DNA of 16,106 nt from an uncultured Oscillibacter sp. (GCF_910587525.1 NZ_CAJULS010000044.1:1-16106), one strand, 5' to 3'; positions 1 through 8,393 are shown, counted from the first letter of the stretch. The notes: generated from the sequence alone by a model not told the origin. Numbers and translations: made by a program.

Positions 1-3000
1 CCTCTCGAATGGCCCTCAGTGTCTGGGCCTGATCGGCGCCCATGGCCACTTGTGCCACATACACATAGCCATAACTCATAAAAATGGCGCCCAGGTCCTT
101 TTTGGCGATCTGCTTGCCTCCGGCGGCGAATTTGGCCACCGCCGAGGTCGGTGTAGCCTTGGAGGACTGCCCGCCGGTATTGGAATAGACCTCCGTATCC
201 AGCACCAGCAGATTCACATCGCGGTTCTGGGCCAGCACATGGTCAATGCCGCCAAAACCAATATCATATGCCCAACCGTCACCGCCGACTGCCCATACGG
301 ACTTTTTCGCTAAATACTCTTTATTCTCCAGAATATAGGCTACGTCCGGTGTCTGCTCAGCAGTGCTCAGCGCGGCGATCAGCATATCAGAAACGTTCCT
401 GGACTTATCCCGATCATTCCAGGCCGCAAGATAGGCCTCTACGGCCTCAGTAGCCGTTCCCTCATCCCGCAGAGCCTCCAAACGGACAAGCAACTCTTTG
501 CGCAGTGTATCCTGCGCGTGGAAAAAACCATAGGCGAATTCTGCGTTATCCTCAAACAGTGAGTGCTCCCATGCGGGACCGAACCCCCGGCTGTCCCGGC
601 AGTACGGCAGGATGGGCGCGCCGCCGCTGTAAGCTGAGGAACAGCCCGCCGCGTTGCCAATGTACATCCGGTCCCCCGCCAGCTGGCTGAGGAGTTTGAG
701 ATATGTTGTCTCCGCGCACCCCGCGCAGGCAGCGGAAAATTGGAAGTACGGCTTCGCGAACTGAATGGCCTTGACGGTTTCGTCACTAATTACATCCCTC
801 TTGAGATACCGCTCATCCATGGCCACCTGGTCAAACGCGGGCTGCTCCTGTTTCATCTCCTCAAAAGGCGTCATATTCAGCGCACCCTCAACTGGGCAGG
901 CCGTCAGACACACGCCGCATCCCAGGCAGTCGTACGGCGAGACCTGCATGCGGAAGAAATAGCGGGAATCCTTCCCCAGCCCCTTGGCCTGTACAGTCTC
1001 AAACGGAACCGCTATTTCCGTCCTCTCCTCCTCTGTAAGCAAAACCGGACGGATCGCCGCGTGCGGACAGGACATGGCGCAGCGATTGCACTGAACGCAT
1101 TTGGCACCGTCCCACCTGGGGACAGACATCGCCGTCCCACGTTTGGAATATGCGGAGGTGCCGTTTTCCCAGGTTCCATCCAGCATACCGTACTTTTGGA
1201 AAATAGATATTGGCAGCCGATCTCCCTGCTGGCGGGTCATGGGCAGAACAATGTCTCGCGCAAAGGGCGTAACCGCCATCTCCGGGGCGGGAACATCAGA
1301 GGCCTCCGCCCAGCCAGCCGGGATATCCACCTTCACCGCGGCGCTGACTCCCAAATCCACAGCCTGATTATTCAGATCGACGATCTTCTGTCCCGCTTTT
1401 TTGAAATAGGAATTGTAGTTATTCTTTTTCATGTCCTCCACGGCGATATCCAGGGGAATCACCTTTGTCAGGGAAAAAAATGCCGCCTGAAGGATATTGT
1501 TGATCCGGCTGCCGAGGCCAATCTCCCTGGCCAGCTTTCCGGCGTCGATTATATAAAACTGAGCGCGCTTGCGGCACAGATCCCGTTTCATCTTTGCGGG
1601 AAGCCGCCGTTCTAGCTCCGCTTTCGTCCAGGGGCAATTCAACAGGTAGATGCCGCCGTCCCTCAGGTCCTCGGTGGTGTCGTATTTGTCCACATAGGTC
1701 GGAGCGTGGCAGGCAACAAAATCCGCCGAGGACACCAAATAAGTGGAGCGGATGGGCCGGTCGCCAAACCGCAGATGGGACTGCGTCAGTCCTCCGGATT
1801 TCATGGTGTCATAGGAAAAATAGGCCTGGGCATATCGGTCTGCCGTGAGACCAATGGTGGTGATGGCATTTTTGTTCGCGCCTACAGTCCCGTCGCCGCC
1901 CAGCCCCCAAATCTTGCAGGAGATCTGTCCGGGATGCGGCAGTTCAATCTCGCTGTATTCCAGAGACGTGTGCGTAACGTCATCACAGATTCCAATAGTA
2001 AAATCATTTTTAGGCGTGTCCCGGCAGAGGTTGTCATATACGGCAATCAACTGTCCCGGCGTCGTATCCTTTGAACCGAGGCCGTATCGTCCTCCCACCA
2101 CTTGAATATCACTCCGTCCCGCCTGACTCAGCGCCGCGATCACATCCAGGTACAGTGGTTCACCCACGGAGCCCGTCTCCTTAGAGCGGTTCAGTACCGC
2201 GATTTTCTTACAGGAAGCGGGAATTGCGGCGGAAAAATGCCGGATAGAGAAAGGACGATACAGATGGACCTGAACCAACCCTACCTTTCGGCCCTGCGCG
2301 TTGAGATAGTCGATGGTCTCTTTCACCGCCTCAGCGGCAGAGCACATCACCACAATGACCTCCACCGCGTCAGCCGCGCCGTAGTAGTTAAAGAGCTGAT
2401 AGTTCCGGCCTGTGAGGCGGCCGATCTCATCCATATAGTGCTGTACGGTTTCCGGCACAGCCGCAGCTTTAATATTAGCCCCCTCTTTACACTGAAAATA
2501 AATATCCGGATTGACATTGTTGCCTCGATTCGTGGGGTGCTCCGGATTCAGGGATTGCCGCCGGAACGCGCTCAGCGCCTCGCTGTCCATCAGGCCCCGC
2601 AGGTCCTCATAATCCAGCGTTTCAATCCGCTGCATCTCATGGGAAGTGCGGAAACCGTCAAAGCAGTGCATAAACGCATATCTGGCATGAATGGCCGACA
2701 GATGTGCCACGGCAGCCAGATCCATGGCCTCCTGCGGAGACGAGGACATCAGCATGGCATAGCCTGTGGTGCGGCATGTCATAAGGTCCGTATGATCCCC
2801 AAAAATCGAGTGATGGTTGCTGGTTACCACCCGGGAGGCGATGTGCATCACATTGGGGAGAAACTGGCCACCCATTGCATACATGGCGGGAATCATCAGC
2901 ATCAGGCCCTGAGAGGAGGTAAAGGTGGTTGTCAGAGCCCCCGCCTGAAGGGAGCCGTGACAGGTGCCCGCTGCACCGGCTTCAGACTGCATCTGAATGA

Positions 3001-3172
3001 CATCCACCGGAGTGCCAAAGAGATTCTTCCGGCCTTTGGCTGACCACTCATCCACCTTTTCCGCCATGGGAGACGAGGGGGTAATCGGATAAATTGCCGC
3101 CACCTCCGTAAAGGCGTATGCTGCGTGAGCCGCCGCCGTGTTGCCGTCCATAACGGCATATTCTTTACCCAT
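1..3172 (-). CDS. nifJ: Pyruvate:ferredoxin (flavodoxin) oxidoreductase, 3' end cut by the window edge
   Basis: Oxidises pyruvate with CoA to acetyl-CoA and CO2 and passes electrons to ferredoxin in the cytoplasm; central to anaerobic energy metabolism. I translated the minus strand codon by codon and found one open frame of 1057 codons with no stop. Seen: the N-terminal motif YPITPSSPM with Thr31 and a Glu at residue 64, both at the positions of the thiamine-diphosphate/pyruvate site of the family; two ferredoxin-type clusters, CVQCNRCAMSC (cysteines about 692, 695, 698, 702) and CLGCGVCLTACP (749, 752, 755, 759); and a C-terminal thiamine-diphosphate domain with GGDGW near 963-967 and NTGGQ near 998. 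The family is usually about 1,170-1,190 residues, so roughly 115-130 residues lie outside the window. The ATG at 3170-3172 follows AAAGGAG at a suitable distance. It appears to be transcribed alone; no clear promoter was found upstream. Confidence 0.97.
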   Translation of the reverse strand, partial: MGKEYAVMDGNTAAAHAAYAFTEVAAIYPITPSSPMAEKVDEWSAKGRKNLFGTPVDVIQMQSEAGAAGTCHGSLQAGALTTTFTSSQGLMLMIPAMYAMGGQFLPNVMHIASRVVTSNHHSIFGDHTDLMTCRTTGYAMLMSSSPQEAMDLAAVAHLSAIHARYAFMHCFDGFRTSHEMQRIETLDYEDLRGLMDSEALSAFRRQSLNPEHPTNRGNNVNPDIYFQCKEGANIKAAAVPETVQHYMDEIGRLTGRNYQLFNYYGAADAVEVIVVMCSAAEAVKETIDYLNAQGRKVGLVQVHLYRPFSIRHFSAAIPASCKKIAVLNRSKETGSVGEPLYLDVIAALSQAGRSDIQVVGGRYGLGSKDTTPGQLIAVYDNLCRDTPKNDFTIGICDDVTHTSLEYSEIELPHPGQISCKIWGLGGDGTVGANKNAITTIGLTADRYAQAYFSYDTMKSGGLTQSHLRFGDRPIRSTYLVSSADFVACHAPTYVDKYDTTEDLRDGGIYLLNCPWTKAELERRLPAKMKRDLCRKRAQFYIIDAGKLAREIGLGSRINNILQAAFFSLTKVIPLDIAVEDMKKNNYNSYFKKAGQKIVDLNNQAVDLGVSAAVKVDIPAGWAEASDVPAPEMAVTPFARDIVLPMTRQQGDRLPISIFQKYGMLDGTWENGTSAYSKRGTAMSVPRWDGAKCVQCNRCAMSCPHAAIRPVLLTEEERTEIAVPFETVQAKGLGKDSRYFFRMQVSPYDCLGCGVCLTACPVEGALNMTPFEEMKQEQPAFDQVAMDERYLKRDVISDETVKAIQFAKPYFQFSAACAGCAETTYLKLLSQLAGDRMYIGNAAGCSSAYSGGAPILPYCRDSRGFGPAWEHSLFEDNAEFAYGFFHAQDTLRKELLVRLEALRDEGTATEAVEAYLAAWNDRDKSRNVSDMLIAALSTAEQTPDVAYILENKEYLAKKSVWAVGGDGWAYDIGFGGIDHVLAQNRDVNLLVLDTEVYSNTGGQSSKATPTSAVAKFAAGGKQIAKKDLGAIFMSYGYVYVAQVAMGADQAQTLRAIRE

Positions 3173-3289
3173 GTTGTGACCGCTCCTTTCCGCCGGTCCG
3201 CAGAAGTAAAACAAAGGCAAGCCCTTCCGCGGCACGGCAGCTAATATTTATCGGTATGTGCTTTCCGGTGCTGGATACCTGGTTCAAAT

Positions 3290-3319
3290 ATGAAAGGGCC
3301 GCGAACGCGGCCCTTTCAT
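3290..3319. terminator. Perfect 13-bp inverted repeat, terminator-like
   Basis: The arms at 3290-3302 and 3307-3319 pair perfectly around a GAAC loop; the stem is GC-rich at the tip and A/T-rich at the base. There is no T-run on either strand, so this is not a canonical intrinsic terminator. It lies between the nifJ start region and the remnants that decay toward it on the minus strand. It may be the old terminator of the remnant gene ending at 3379, or a structured repeat. Confidence 0.45.
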
Positions 3320-3378
3320 GCGCTGTCCGCAAAGCCGCGCGGCAAAAGGAAAATCCGTGCGGCTTCTGACAGAGCGTA

Positions 3379-3483
3379 TTACAGCTCCAGTTCTTTGCGC
3401 AGATTTACCACAAAATCCTGTACGTTTGTGACGATGTTCCAGGTGCGGAGGATTCCTCGGTCTTTCAGCTTGTTTGGCGGTAT
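3379..3483 (-). pseudogene. Orphan C-terminal coding fragment, family not recognised
   Basis: One minus-strand frame reads as a protein-like tail of about 34 residues (starting GIPPNKLKDRGILRTW and ending RKELEL) before a TAA at 3379-3381. Upstream in the same frame is a stop, and there is no start codon or ribosome binding site, so it is a remnant rather than a gene. I do not recognise the family. It ends about 60 bases before the perfect hairpin at 3290-3319, which would fit an old gene end. Confidence 0.35.
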
Positions 3484-3722
3484 ACCTATACTTCCTCAAA
3501 GGTCGGTGTCTCTCAGGCACCATTACCAGCACAGAAATCGGCATATGCGCTTCCAAGCAAAGTGGAAGCCGTCAGACCTGTCCTGCAACACAATTGGACT
3601 CGCGAACATCGTCACTACCGGTTCCAGCATATTGATGATGGAGGCTTTCGCTGCCCCAATGCGGTGGATCCCCGCGTTCAGGAAGAGAATTGCCGAGGCA
3701 CTGGCGGCAAGCCATGGCACAG
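3480..3722 (-). pseudogene. Remnant of an EamA/DMT-family membrane transporter, C-terminal part
   Basis: In the minus-strand frame at 3523-3720 the residues ASASAILFLNAGIHRIGAAK followed by ASIINMLEPVVT match the conserved last-but-one hydrophobic segment of EamA (DMT superfamily) permeases, where a G-I-x-R-I-G-A-x-x-A-S motif precedes LEPV. The tail continues in other frames as hydrophobic residues (PISVLVMVP, near 3510-3545). Only about 80 residues of a roughly 300-residue protein remain, and they span at least two frames. The upstream boundary abuts the IS4-like remnant near 3720, which suggests that the insertion event truncated this gene. Family membership is recognised from pattern only. 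Confidence 0.6.
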
Positions 3723-4321
3723 ATAAGATCCCGCGCGCTCAGATGAATCGGCATGGTATCTGTGAAAGACTGGTTCGCATCCGCCTTGGCAGCGGCGGAA
3801 GTACAAAGGTATAAAATGCCCATAGGGCAGGCAAAACAGGTTTGTAATGAGAGTTTCCGTCTCGCCGGAGGGCAGCAGAACCCCGATGACCCGCAAGGAA
3901 ATATCCCGGTTTAAGTCCAGCATGAAATCGCCACCTAGGGTTTATCTACTACATAGTTCCACTTGCTTTTGCGGCGCATCAGGAAACGGATTCCATTGCC
4001 CTTGAGGAACGCGAGGATTTTGTGTCCGGATAGCCCTAGCCGAACAGAATCGGTTTTGCGAGGCAACCTTCGATCCTCTTAGAGCAGTTCCCGGAAATAA
4101 TGAGAAAAAAGGAAGCAAGGAGGGGAATGCAGAACAAGGCGGAGGATGCGGGCGGGCTGATGCCCGCCAGGGACAACAACGCAGCTACGTTTTCCGGAAC
4201 GCTGAACTTTTCTCAGTGTTTTTGGGAATTGCTCTAGGTGCTAGATGTGCCCCATTGCCTGTGCCCTCTCCATGGTTGGATACGAATCAATGGCGGCACC
4301 GGGAATTTTTGTATCATTCGT
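3700..4321 (-). pseudogene. Decayed IS4-like DDE transposase remnant, interrupted by a MITE-like element
   Basis: Read on the minus strand from 4321 downwards, pieces in different frames follow the order expected of an IS4-type transposase: TNDTKIPGAAIDSYPTMERA (the DAxIDPY..ERxLA region), then after the 4080-4236 insertion IEGCLAKPILFG and GHKILAFLKGNGIRFLMRR (the DRGYPS..FLxxxGIxFLMR region), then LRVIGVLLPSGETETLITNL with FCLPYGHFIPLYFRR (the LPSGExExLITNLF..LYFRRW region), then FTDTMPIHLSARDLICAM (the F(T/S)G.TPxxxxQDFYATM region). Stops and frame changes occur throughout (stops at 4241-4243, near 4040 and at 3935-3937), and no start region is left. The element is certainly inactive. I saw no intact terminal inverted repeats. 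Assignment rests on motif order, not on a database search. Confidence 0.65.
4080..4236. mobile_element. 157-bp MITE-like element with 30-bp imperfect terminal inverted repeats
   Basis: The ends at 4080-4109 and 4207-4236 are inverted repeats matching at 24 of 30 positions, each beginning TAGAGCARTTCCC. A TA dinucleotide flanks both ends (4080-4081 and 4235-4236), and the wider context is YTAR-like (TTAG / CTAG), the kind of target duplicated by the IS427 group of the IS5 family. It has no coding capacity. The centre holds a perfect 7-bp hairpin with a TGAT loop (4151-4157 / 4162-4168). It lies within the IS4-like transposase remnant, so it inserted after that element. A partner transposase is not visible in the window. 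Confidence 0.72.
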
Positions 4322-4358
4322 TATTTGTCCTTAAGTTATTGACATTGATAAGCCTATT

Positions 4359-4373
4359 GGCGCGAAGCGCACC
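4359..4373 (-). terminator. Small hairpin downstream of the transporter operon
   Basis: Ten bases past the last stop of the transporter operon, the minus strand can fold a short GC-rich stem GGTGCG/CGCGCC (one wobble pair) with a 3-nt loop. No T-run follows, so termination here would be weak or Rho-dependent. It is the only plausible structure at the operon end. Confidence 0.3.
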
Positions 4374-4382
4374 TTTGTGAAA

Positions 4383-5351
4383 TCAATCGCCGCAGAGGTG
4401 GCAGGCAACAAAGTGGCCGGGGAAAATTTCCTTCAAAACGGGAGCCTCCTGGTGGCACCGCTCCTGACAATGCTCGCAGCGGGCGGCAAAGCGGCAGCCG
4501 GGCTTGGGATCCACGGGGCTGACGACCTCGCCCTTGATGACCTTGACCTCCTTGTTGCGCATGGAGATATCCGGCTCCGGAATGGCGGACAGCAAAGCCT
4601 GGGTGTAGGGATGCACAGGCTTTGCGAACAGCTCGTCGGAACTGGTGAGTTCCAGGCACTGGCCAAGGTACATGACCATGATGTTATCAGAGATATGCTT
4701 GACAACGCTCAGGTCATGGGTCACGAACATATAGGTCAGGCCCATGTCATCCTGCAGATCCATCAGCAGGTTGAGGATCTGTGCCTGGATCGAGACATCC
4801 AGGGCGGAAACGGGTTCGTCGCAGACGATGAACTTGGGGTTGACGGACAGTGCACGGGCAATGCCGATACGCTGACGGCGGCCACCGTCCAGCTCGTGGG
4901 GATATGCCGTAGCATAGCGCCGGGCCAGCCCAACCACGTCCATCAGATGTGCGGCGCGGTTAAAAATCTCGCGCTTCTTGGGCAGCGTCTTGTTGATGAT
5001 CATGTACTCGGCAATGATCTCAATGACGGACTTACGGGGATCAAGACTTGCGTACGGGTCCTGGAAGATGATCTGCAGTTCCTGACGCATCTTCTTCATC
5101 TGCCGGGCATTGTACTTGGTAATATCATCACCATTATACAGGATCTGTCCGGAAGTGGGCTCAATCAGGCGCAGAATGGTGCGGCCCAATGTGCTCTTTC
5201 CGCAGCCGGACTCACCGACCACGCCGATGGTTTCGCCGGCGTATACTTTCATGTTGATGCCGTCGACTGCGTGCAGGAAGGACTTGTCGCCTACCTTAAA
5301 ATACTTTTTCAGGTCTACAGTCTCAATCAGAGGGATTCTCTCTTCTGCCAT
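4383..5351 (-). CDS. dppF: Peptide-type ABC transporter ATPase (DppF/OppF family)
   Basis: One of the two cytoplasmic ATPases that power the importer. The 322-residue length is normal. Walker A is GESGCGKS (46-53), the Q-loop is IFQDP (95-99), Walker B is FIVCDEP with catalytic Glu179, and the H-loop is THD (211-213). The C-terminal oligopeptide/dipeptide extension carries a cysteine set (286, 292, 295, 299, plus 317 and 320) of the type reported to bind an iron-sulfur cluster in Dpp ATPases. The ABC signature reads ELDGGRRQ (153-160) instead of the usual FSGGQRQ: the signature Ser is Asp, so one of the two ATP sites of the DppD-DppF heterodimer is likely degenerate. The ATG is 3 nt after the dppD stop, and its AGGAGG lies inside the end of dppD, so the two are translationally linked. 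It is the last gene of the operon. Substrate cannot be read from an ATPase. Confidence 0.95.
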   Translation of the reverse strand: MAEERIPLIETVDLKKYFKVGDKSFLHAVDGINMKVYAGETIGVVGESGCGKSTLGRTILRLIEPTSGQILYNGDDITKYNARQMKKMRQELQIIFQDPYASLDPRKSVIEIIAEYMIINKTLPKKREIFNRAAHLMDVVGLARRYATAYPHELDGGRRQRIGIARALSVNPKFIVCDEPVSALDVSIQAQILNLLMDLQDDMGLTYMFVTHDLSVVKHISDNIMVMYLGQCLELTSSDELFAKPVHPYTQALLSAIPEPDISMRNKEVKVIKGEVVSPVDPKPGCRFAARCEHCQERCHQEAPVLKEIFPGHFVACHLCGD

Positions 5352-5354
5352 AGC

Positions 5355-6344
5355 TTAGTCCTCCTTTTCCTGGTGAAAGAGATGGCAGCGGATGGAGTGC
5401 GTGCCATCGGTATGGACCTCCGGAGGGACCTCCTTGCAGATCTCCATGCATTTGCCGCAGCGCGGTGCAAATTTGCAGCCCTTAGGCAGATTGGTGGGAT
5501 CCGGCATCAACCCGGCGATGGGCTGCAGACGGGTGGTTTTCGACTTGAGATTGGGCAAAGAGGCAAACAGACCGTCTGTATAGGGGTGGTGTTTGGCGTG
5601 AGTAAAGATATCCTCAGCGGTGCCGAGCTCAATGATCTCACCGGCGTACATAACGGCTACATTATCGCAGGTCTGTGCCACAATCCCTAGGTCATGGGTG
5701 ATCATAATCATGGAGGTGCCCAGACGGTCACGCAGATCGCGGATCATCATCAGCACCTGCGCCTGAATGGTAACATCCAGGGCGGTGGTGGGCTCGTCTG
5801 CGATCAGCAGATCGGGCTCGCAGGACAGTGCGATAGCGATCACAACACGCTGGCGCATGCCGCCGGAGAACTGATGGGGATACTCGCGCTTTCTGGCGGG
5901 GGGAATACCCACCAGGGTCAGAGTTTCATCGACGCGCGCCTCGATCTCCTCCTTGGAGCGGCCCGCCTCGTTGTGGACCTGCAGCGCCTCGGCGATCTGC
6001 TCGCCCACGGTCAGCACTGGGTTCAGGGAGGTCATGGGATCCTGGAAGATCATGGCAATCTTATCGCCGCGGATCTTGCGCATGTGGGCCTCCGGCAGTT
6101 CTACGATGCTCTTGCCCTCAAAGGTGATGGAGCCGGAAGTGACTTTGCCGGTACGTTCAGGTAGAAGGCGCATGAGCGTCAGCGCCAGCGTGGTTTTACC
6201 GGCGCCAGTCTCGCCCACCAGACCTAGCGTGGCACCTTTTTCCAAAGAGAGGGTGACATCATTGACGGCATACACAGTCTCTAGATCGGTTTTGTAGATG
6301 ACGCTCAGATTCTTAATGACTAACATCTTTTCTGTGTCACTCAT
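5355..6344 (-). CDS. dppD: Peptide-type ABC transporter ATPase (DppD/OppD family)
   Basis: Partner ATPase of the importer, 329 residues. Walker A is GETGAGKT (44-51), the Q-loop is IFQDP (99-103), the signature is the canonical FSGGMRQ (159-165), Walker B is LLIADEP with Glu184, and the H-loop is THD (216-218). The C-terminal DppD/OppD domain has PYTDGLFASLP and the cysteine cluster CKFAPRCGKCMEIC (290, 296, 299, 303) plus Cys320, a layout associated with an iron-sulfur cluster in this family. The ATG at 6342-6344 has AAGGA about 10 nt upstream. It sits 24 nt after dppC and 3 nt before dppF. Motifs are intact, unlike the altered signature in the downstream partner. Confidence 0.96.
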   Translation of the reverse strand: MSDTEKMLVIKNLSVIYKTDLETVYAVNDVTLSLEKGATLGLVGETGAGKTTLALTLMRLLPERTGKVTSGSITFEGKSIVELPEAHMRKIRGDKIAMIFQDPMTSLNPVLTVGEQIAEALQVHNEAGRSKEEIEARVDETLTLVGIPPARKREYPHQFSGGMRQRVVIAIALSCEPDLLIADEPTTALDVTIQAQVLMMIRDLRDRLGTSMIMITHDLGIVAQTCDNVAVMYAGEIIELGTAEDIFTHAKHHPYTDGLFASLPNLKSKTTRLQPIAGLMPDPTNLPKGCKFAPRCGKCMEICKEVPPEVHTDGTHSIRCHLFHQEKED

Positions 6345-6368
6345 GATGATAATTCCTTTCTGCCGGCG

Positions 6369-7277
6369 TCAGTTCTTCAGACGGGGATCCATAGCATCGC
6401 GCAGGCCGTCGCCCAACAGGTTCACGGAGAAAGCAGTCAGAACAATGGACAGCGCGGGGAACAGCACCAGCGAGGGAGCACGCAGCATATCAACACGGGC
6501 ACTGGACAGCATGGAGCCCCACTCAGGCGCGGGGGCAGGCAGGGACAGTCCAATGAAGCTCAGAGTGGACTGATAGATGACCAGGCTGGAGACATTCAGT
6601 GTCACGTTAACCAAAATGATACCCAGCGTGTTGGGGATGATATGGCTGATGATGATACGGGCAGAGCTGGCTCCGCCGGCGCGGGCAGCCTCAACATACT
6701 CCTGGTCGACCAGGTTCAAAACGCCGGAACGAACCAAACGGACATAGTTTGTGAAGTATGCCAGAGTCATTGCGATAATCAGTACGGGGATGCTGGAGCC
6801 CAGGGCGGCCACGACCACCATGGTGAACAGCAGGTCGGGGATGGACATGAAGATATCTAGAGCACGCATGATAACCATATCGACCTTGCCGCCGAAGTAA
6901 CCGGCGACAGCGCCCAATGTGCAGCCGAAGAGGCAGGAGCTGATGGAAGCTGCAACTGCCACCAGCAGCGAATTACGGGCGCCATGCACCAGACGGGACA
7001 GAACGTCACGGCCATAGCTGTCGCCGCCCAGAGGCTGTTCAGCGGACATGGGAGCCAGCTTGTTTTCAGGGATCTGGACAACACCAGCGTCATAACTGAC
7101 GATAACGTCTGCAAAAATGACGACCAGAATAATGCAGATCAGCAGAAACAGACCGATCATTGCACCCCTATTTTTTTTCAGCCGACGAAGGATCTCTTTG
7201 GCCTGACTGGGACGTTTGAAGTTGATGTCCTCACCATCGAGCATGTCGGCAACGGGACGAGTAGAAGTTTTAGCCAT
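6369..7277 (-). CDS. dppC: Peptide-type ABC transporter permease (DppC/OppC family)
   Basis: Inner-membrane permease, 302 residues from the chosen ATG. Features in order: a charged cytoplasmic N-terminus; first membrane segment about 38-60 (MIGLFLLICIILVVIFADVI); LGGDSYGRDVLSRL (83-96), the conserved DppC/OppC motif; four or five further hydrophobic segments; an EAA loop EYVEAARAGG with SHIIPN (193-216), which docks onto the ATPases; and SFIGLSLPAPAPEWGSML (240-257), also typical. An in-frame GTG at 7287-7289 would add four residues and overlap dppB, but AGGGG sits at the right distance for the ATG at 7275-7277, 5 nt after the dppB stop. The close spacing implies translational coupling. Confidence 0.95.
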   Translation of the reverse strand: MAKTSTRPVADMLDGEDINFKRPSQAKEILRRLKKNRGAMIGLFLLICIILVVIFADVIVSYDAGVVQIPENKLAPMSAEQPLGGDSYGRDVLSRLVHGARNSLLVAVAASISSCLFGCTLGAVAGYFGGKVDMVIMRALDIFMSIPDLLFTMVVVAALGSSIPVLIIAMTLAYFTNYVRLVRSGVLNLVDQEYVEAARAGGASSARIIISHIIPNTLGIILVNVTLNVSSLVIYQSTLSFIGLSLPAPAPEWGSMLSSARVDMLRAPSLVLFPALSIVLTAFSVNLLGDGLRDAMDPRLKN

Positions 7278-7282
7278 TGAGA

Positions 7283-8221
7283 TCACCACCCCTTACTGTA
7301 TTTGGCTCGAATACGCGGATCAATGAATGCATAAATCACGTCCACGCCGATCATCAACAGAGTGAAGCAGATGGACACCATAACGGCGCAGCCAATGACC
7401 ATGGGCTCATCCTTCGTGCTGATGGACTCAACGATCAGAGAGCCGACGCCCGGGATGGAGAACAACTGCTCAGTGGTGACCATGCCGGCCAGCAGGCAGC
7501 CGAAACGCATACCGATAGAGGTGACCACGGGCAGCAGCGCGTTCTTCAGAGCGTGTTTCCAGATAACCGTGCGCTCAGCAACGCCTTTGGCGCGGGCGGT
7601 ACGGACATAGTCCTGGCGGATAGACTCCAGCATGGAGGACTTGGTGAAACGCAGATAGGCAGACAGCTCACAAATTGTAGCTGCAATAACAGGCAGCACA
7701 TAGTGCTTCGCTGATTTCAAGCCAAAGGATGGGAACCAGCCGAGCTTCAACGCGAAGATGTACATAAGCAGGATACCGACAACGAAGCTGGGTACAGCAG
7801 CCAAGAAGAAGGCGATCATCGTGGGGATGGTATCCATCAGCGAGTTCTGCTTAACTGCCGACAAAATACCCAATGGGACACCTATGCAAACCGATAGTAC
7901 GAGGACTAAAACGGCAAGGCGCAAAGTAATCAAAAAACGGGGCCAGAGTTCATCAAAAACATCCAGCTTGGTAGAATAGGACTGACCAAAGTTGCCTTTG
8001 GTGACGATATTTTTCAAGTAATTAAACCAACGGACAAGAACCGGATCATTATAGCCCAGCTCTTCGTTCATTGCCTCTACCTCCGCCGCAGTAGCGTTGG
8101 GTCCCAGGATCATACGACCAGGGTTACCGGGCGTAATATTCATAACAATGAAGATGATCAGGGTAACGCCAAGCACGGTGGGGATCAGGAACAACAGACG
8201 CTTGATAATATATCGATGCAT
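7283..8221 (-). CDS. dppB: Peptide-type ABC transporter permease (DppB/OppB family)
   Basis: Inner-membrane permease forming the channel with the dppC product; 312 residues. Membrane segments are visible at about 9-29, 97-122, 130-158, 175-195, 230-252 and 278-300. The N-terminal MHRYIIKRLLFLIPTVLGVT is the classic DppB start, FGQSYST lies at 78-84, and the EAA loop DYVRTARAKGV with WKHALKNALLPV spans 204-232. The end, FIDPRIR, is also typical. The stop TGA overlaps the purine-rich ribosome binding region of dppC. It begins about 170 nt after the binding-protein gene, with a strong stem-loop in between, so it is probably expressed at a lower level. The ribosome binding site (AGGGA) is modest. 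Confidence 0.95.
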   Translation of the reverse strand: MHRYIIKRLLFLIPTVLGVTLIIFIVMNITPGNPGRMILGPNATAAEVEAMNEELGYNDPVLVRWFNYLKNIVTKGNFGQSYSTKLDVFDELWPRFLITLRLAVLVLVLSVCIGVPLGILSAVKQNSLMDTIPTMIAFFLAAVPSFVVGILLMYIFALKLGWFPSFGLKSAKHYVLPVIAATICELSAYLRFTKSSMLESIRQDYVRTARAKGVAERTVIWKHALKNALLPVVTSIGMRFGCLLAGMVTTEQLFSIPGVGSLIVESISTKDEPMVIGCAVMVSICFTLLMIGVDVIYAFIDPRIRAKYSKGW

Positions 8222-8306
8222 GTTTTCCCTGCTTTCTAACGGAAGATTTTATTTTAAACGTGTGTGAATAAAGGTGTGCAACATCCCTGCGGATATGCGG
8301 AATAGA

Positions 8307-8348
8307 AATTGTGTGCAGGCGGCTTTTCCCAGCCGTCTGCACACAATT
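8307..8348 (-). promoter_or_regulatory. 18-bp stem-loop between the binding protein and permease genes
   Basis: Arms 8307-8324 and 8331-8348 pair over 18 bp with one G-T wobble and a 6-nt loop; this is the strongest hairpin in the window. It lies 46 nt after the binding-protein stop, in a 172-nt gap of an otherwise tightly packed operon. No proper T-run follows on the minus strand. Such intercistronic structures are known in other importer operons to protect the upstream mRNA and/or partially terminate, raising the ratio of binding protein to permease; that role is inferred here. Confidence 0.7.
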
Positions 8349-8393
8349 CTTTACCAAATAACGGCTTTAGTTGGAGCGAATCAGATGTGCCGG

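Noticed and set aside
740..3043. Several plus-strand ORFs (for example 740-1615 and 2102-3043)
   Set aside because: They lie opposite the continuous nifJ frame and have no start signals or motifs.
4377..5690. Long plus-strand ORF (437 codons) opposite the two ATPase genes
   Set aside because: Shadow of dppF/dppD; no ribosome binding site, no recognisable domain, while the minus strand carries full ABC motifs.
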